A stretch of DNA of 64,000 nt from Plazaster borealis (taxonomy: Eukaryota; Echinodermata; Asteroidea; Forcipulatida; Labidiasteridae), in contig CM037463.1 of the NCBI GenBank assembly GCA_021014325.1, positions 62,001 through 126,000 of the forward strand. Direction: 5' to 3'. Position numbers and translations under genes: made by a program. Below are positions 63,460 through 64,000 of this stretch, in pieces; within the stretch, counting starts at the first letter, position 1; the number at the start of each line of letters is the position of its first letter. The notes beneath the pieces are model-generated. The model had not been told where the DNA came from, did not search any database, and saw only the letters and a program-made list of their open reading frames with translations.

Positions 63460-63669
63460 GATTTTATGTGCCCGCATTCGTTCACTACAAACACGCCTTA
63501 ACAAAACCACATGGCGCATTTACATTATATTGAGACTGTGGTATGTAGTGCAAAACTACCGTACACGCAAATACAACCTGTGGTTGTCCATGCCATGCCA
63601 CCACGTCACAACACATCGTGTATGCAGTACATACAACGGGTTCAAAGTCCAAGCTAACCAACAGTGCGC

Positions 63670-63910
63670 ACGATGTGATTGGCTGATTGATAAATATCCA
63701 TATTCATAAGAAAGCTTAAATAGACTCCGCCTCGGTACACGTTCACGTCGCGATGTAATTGGCTGTTGATAAATATCCATATTCATAAGAAAGCTTAAAT
63801 AGACTCCGCCTCGGTACACGTTCACGTCGCGATGTAATTGGCTGTTGAAAAATATCCATATTCATAAGAAAGCTTAAATAGACTCCGCCTCGGTACATAT
63901 TCACGTTAGC
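63670..63910 (-). repeat. 79-bp tandem repeat with CCAAT and TATTTAAG motifs
   Basis: Three units at 63670, 63751 and 63830. On the minus strand each holds GCCAAT and, after the next unit boundary, GGCGGAGTCTATTTAAGC. It lies upstream of the first gene B exon seen; the region 62751-63660 shows no candidate for the missing N-terminal exon. Confidence 0.85.
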
Positions 63911-64000
63911 TGCACAGTGTGGTTGCAGGCCTGCGGATTCTGTATTACACATAATCTTGGATCAAGGCTAAAACATTGAAAACTTTCCCCATTTTTAATG

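Overview
The window is animal nuclear DNA: AT-rich, with short phase-consistent exons bounded by GT/AG and large introns and spacers full of minisatellites, SINEs, LINE tails and MITEs. A single TAX1BP1/CALCOCO-type autophagy receptor, antistasin and WAP inhibitor domains, and TTAA-flanked MITEs whose ends resemble ones I associate with echinoderms suggest a marine invertebrate deuterostome, probably an echinoderm. The taxon is an inference.

Two protein-coding genes were found, both on the minus strand and in head-to-tail order. Gene A (positions 34068 down to 640, running off the left edge) encodes a secreted multidomain protein. It has a signal peptide, an eight-cysteine N-terminal region split over two exons, a short acidic linker, then 16 six-cysteine antistasin domains and 11 eight-cysteine WAP domains. 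The 29 exons seen give 3370 coding bases (1123 residues plus one base). From exon 4 on every exon is symmetrical (phase 1 at both ends), so each domain is an exon cassette; two exons hold an antistasin-WAP pair. The predicted reactive (P1) residue is Arg in 12 of 16 antistasin domains and Gln, Tyr, Tyr and Leu in the other four, all in the C-terminal third. The protein looks like a polyvalent extracellular serine-protease inhibitor.

Gene B (62750 down to 43934, 5' end beyond the right edge) is a TAX1BP1-like selective-autophagy receptor. It has a SKICH domain, a hydrophobic patch where the non-canonical LC3-binding motif lies, a long coiled coil over ten exons, a proline-rich exon with three NPY motifs and a PSAP motif, and two C-terminal UBZ-type zinc fingers. 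Thirteen exons give 2756 coding bases; only the N-terminal exon(s) are missing.

Non-coding layout: 2.9-9.2 kb is a large gene A intron holding a complex repeat with ETS-like, nuclear-receptor-like and CRE-like motifs, a LINE tail and tRNA-headed SINEs. 25.7-31.6 kb is an intron with nested duplications, a near-perfect 130-bp palindrome and two elements with inverted ends. 34.1-43.8 kb is intergenic and UTR sequence with low-complexity repeats and no supported gene. Gene B introns carry the longest minisatellites (47 bp x about 52, 38 bp x about 47, 80 bp x about 11) and a PIF/Harbinger relic nested in a TTAA MITE. Ten of twelve minisatellites lie nearer the 5' than the 3' splice site of their intron.
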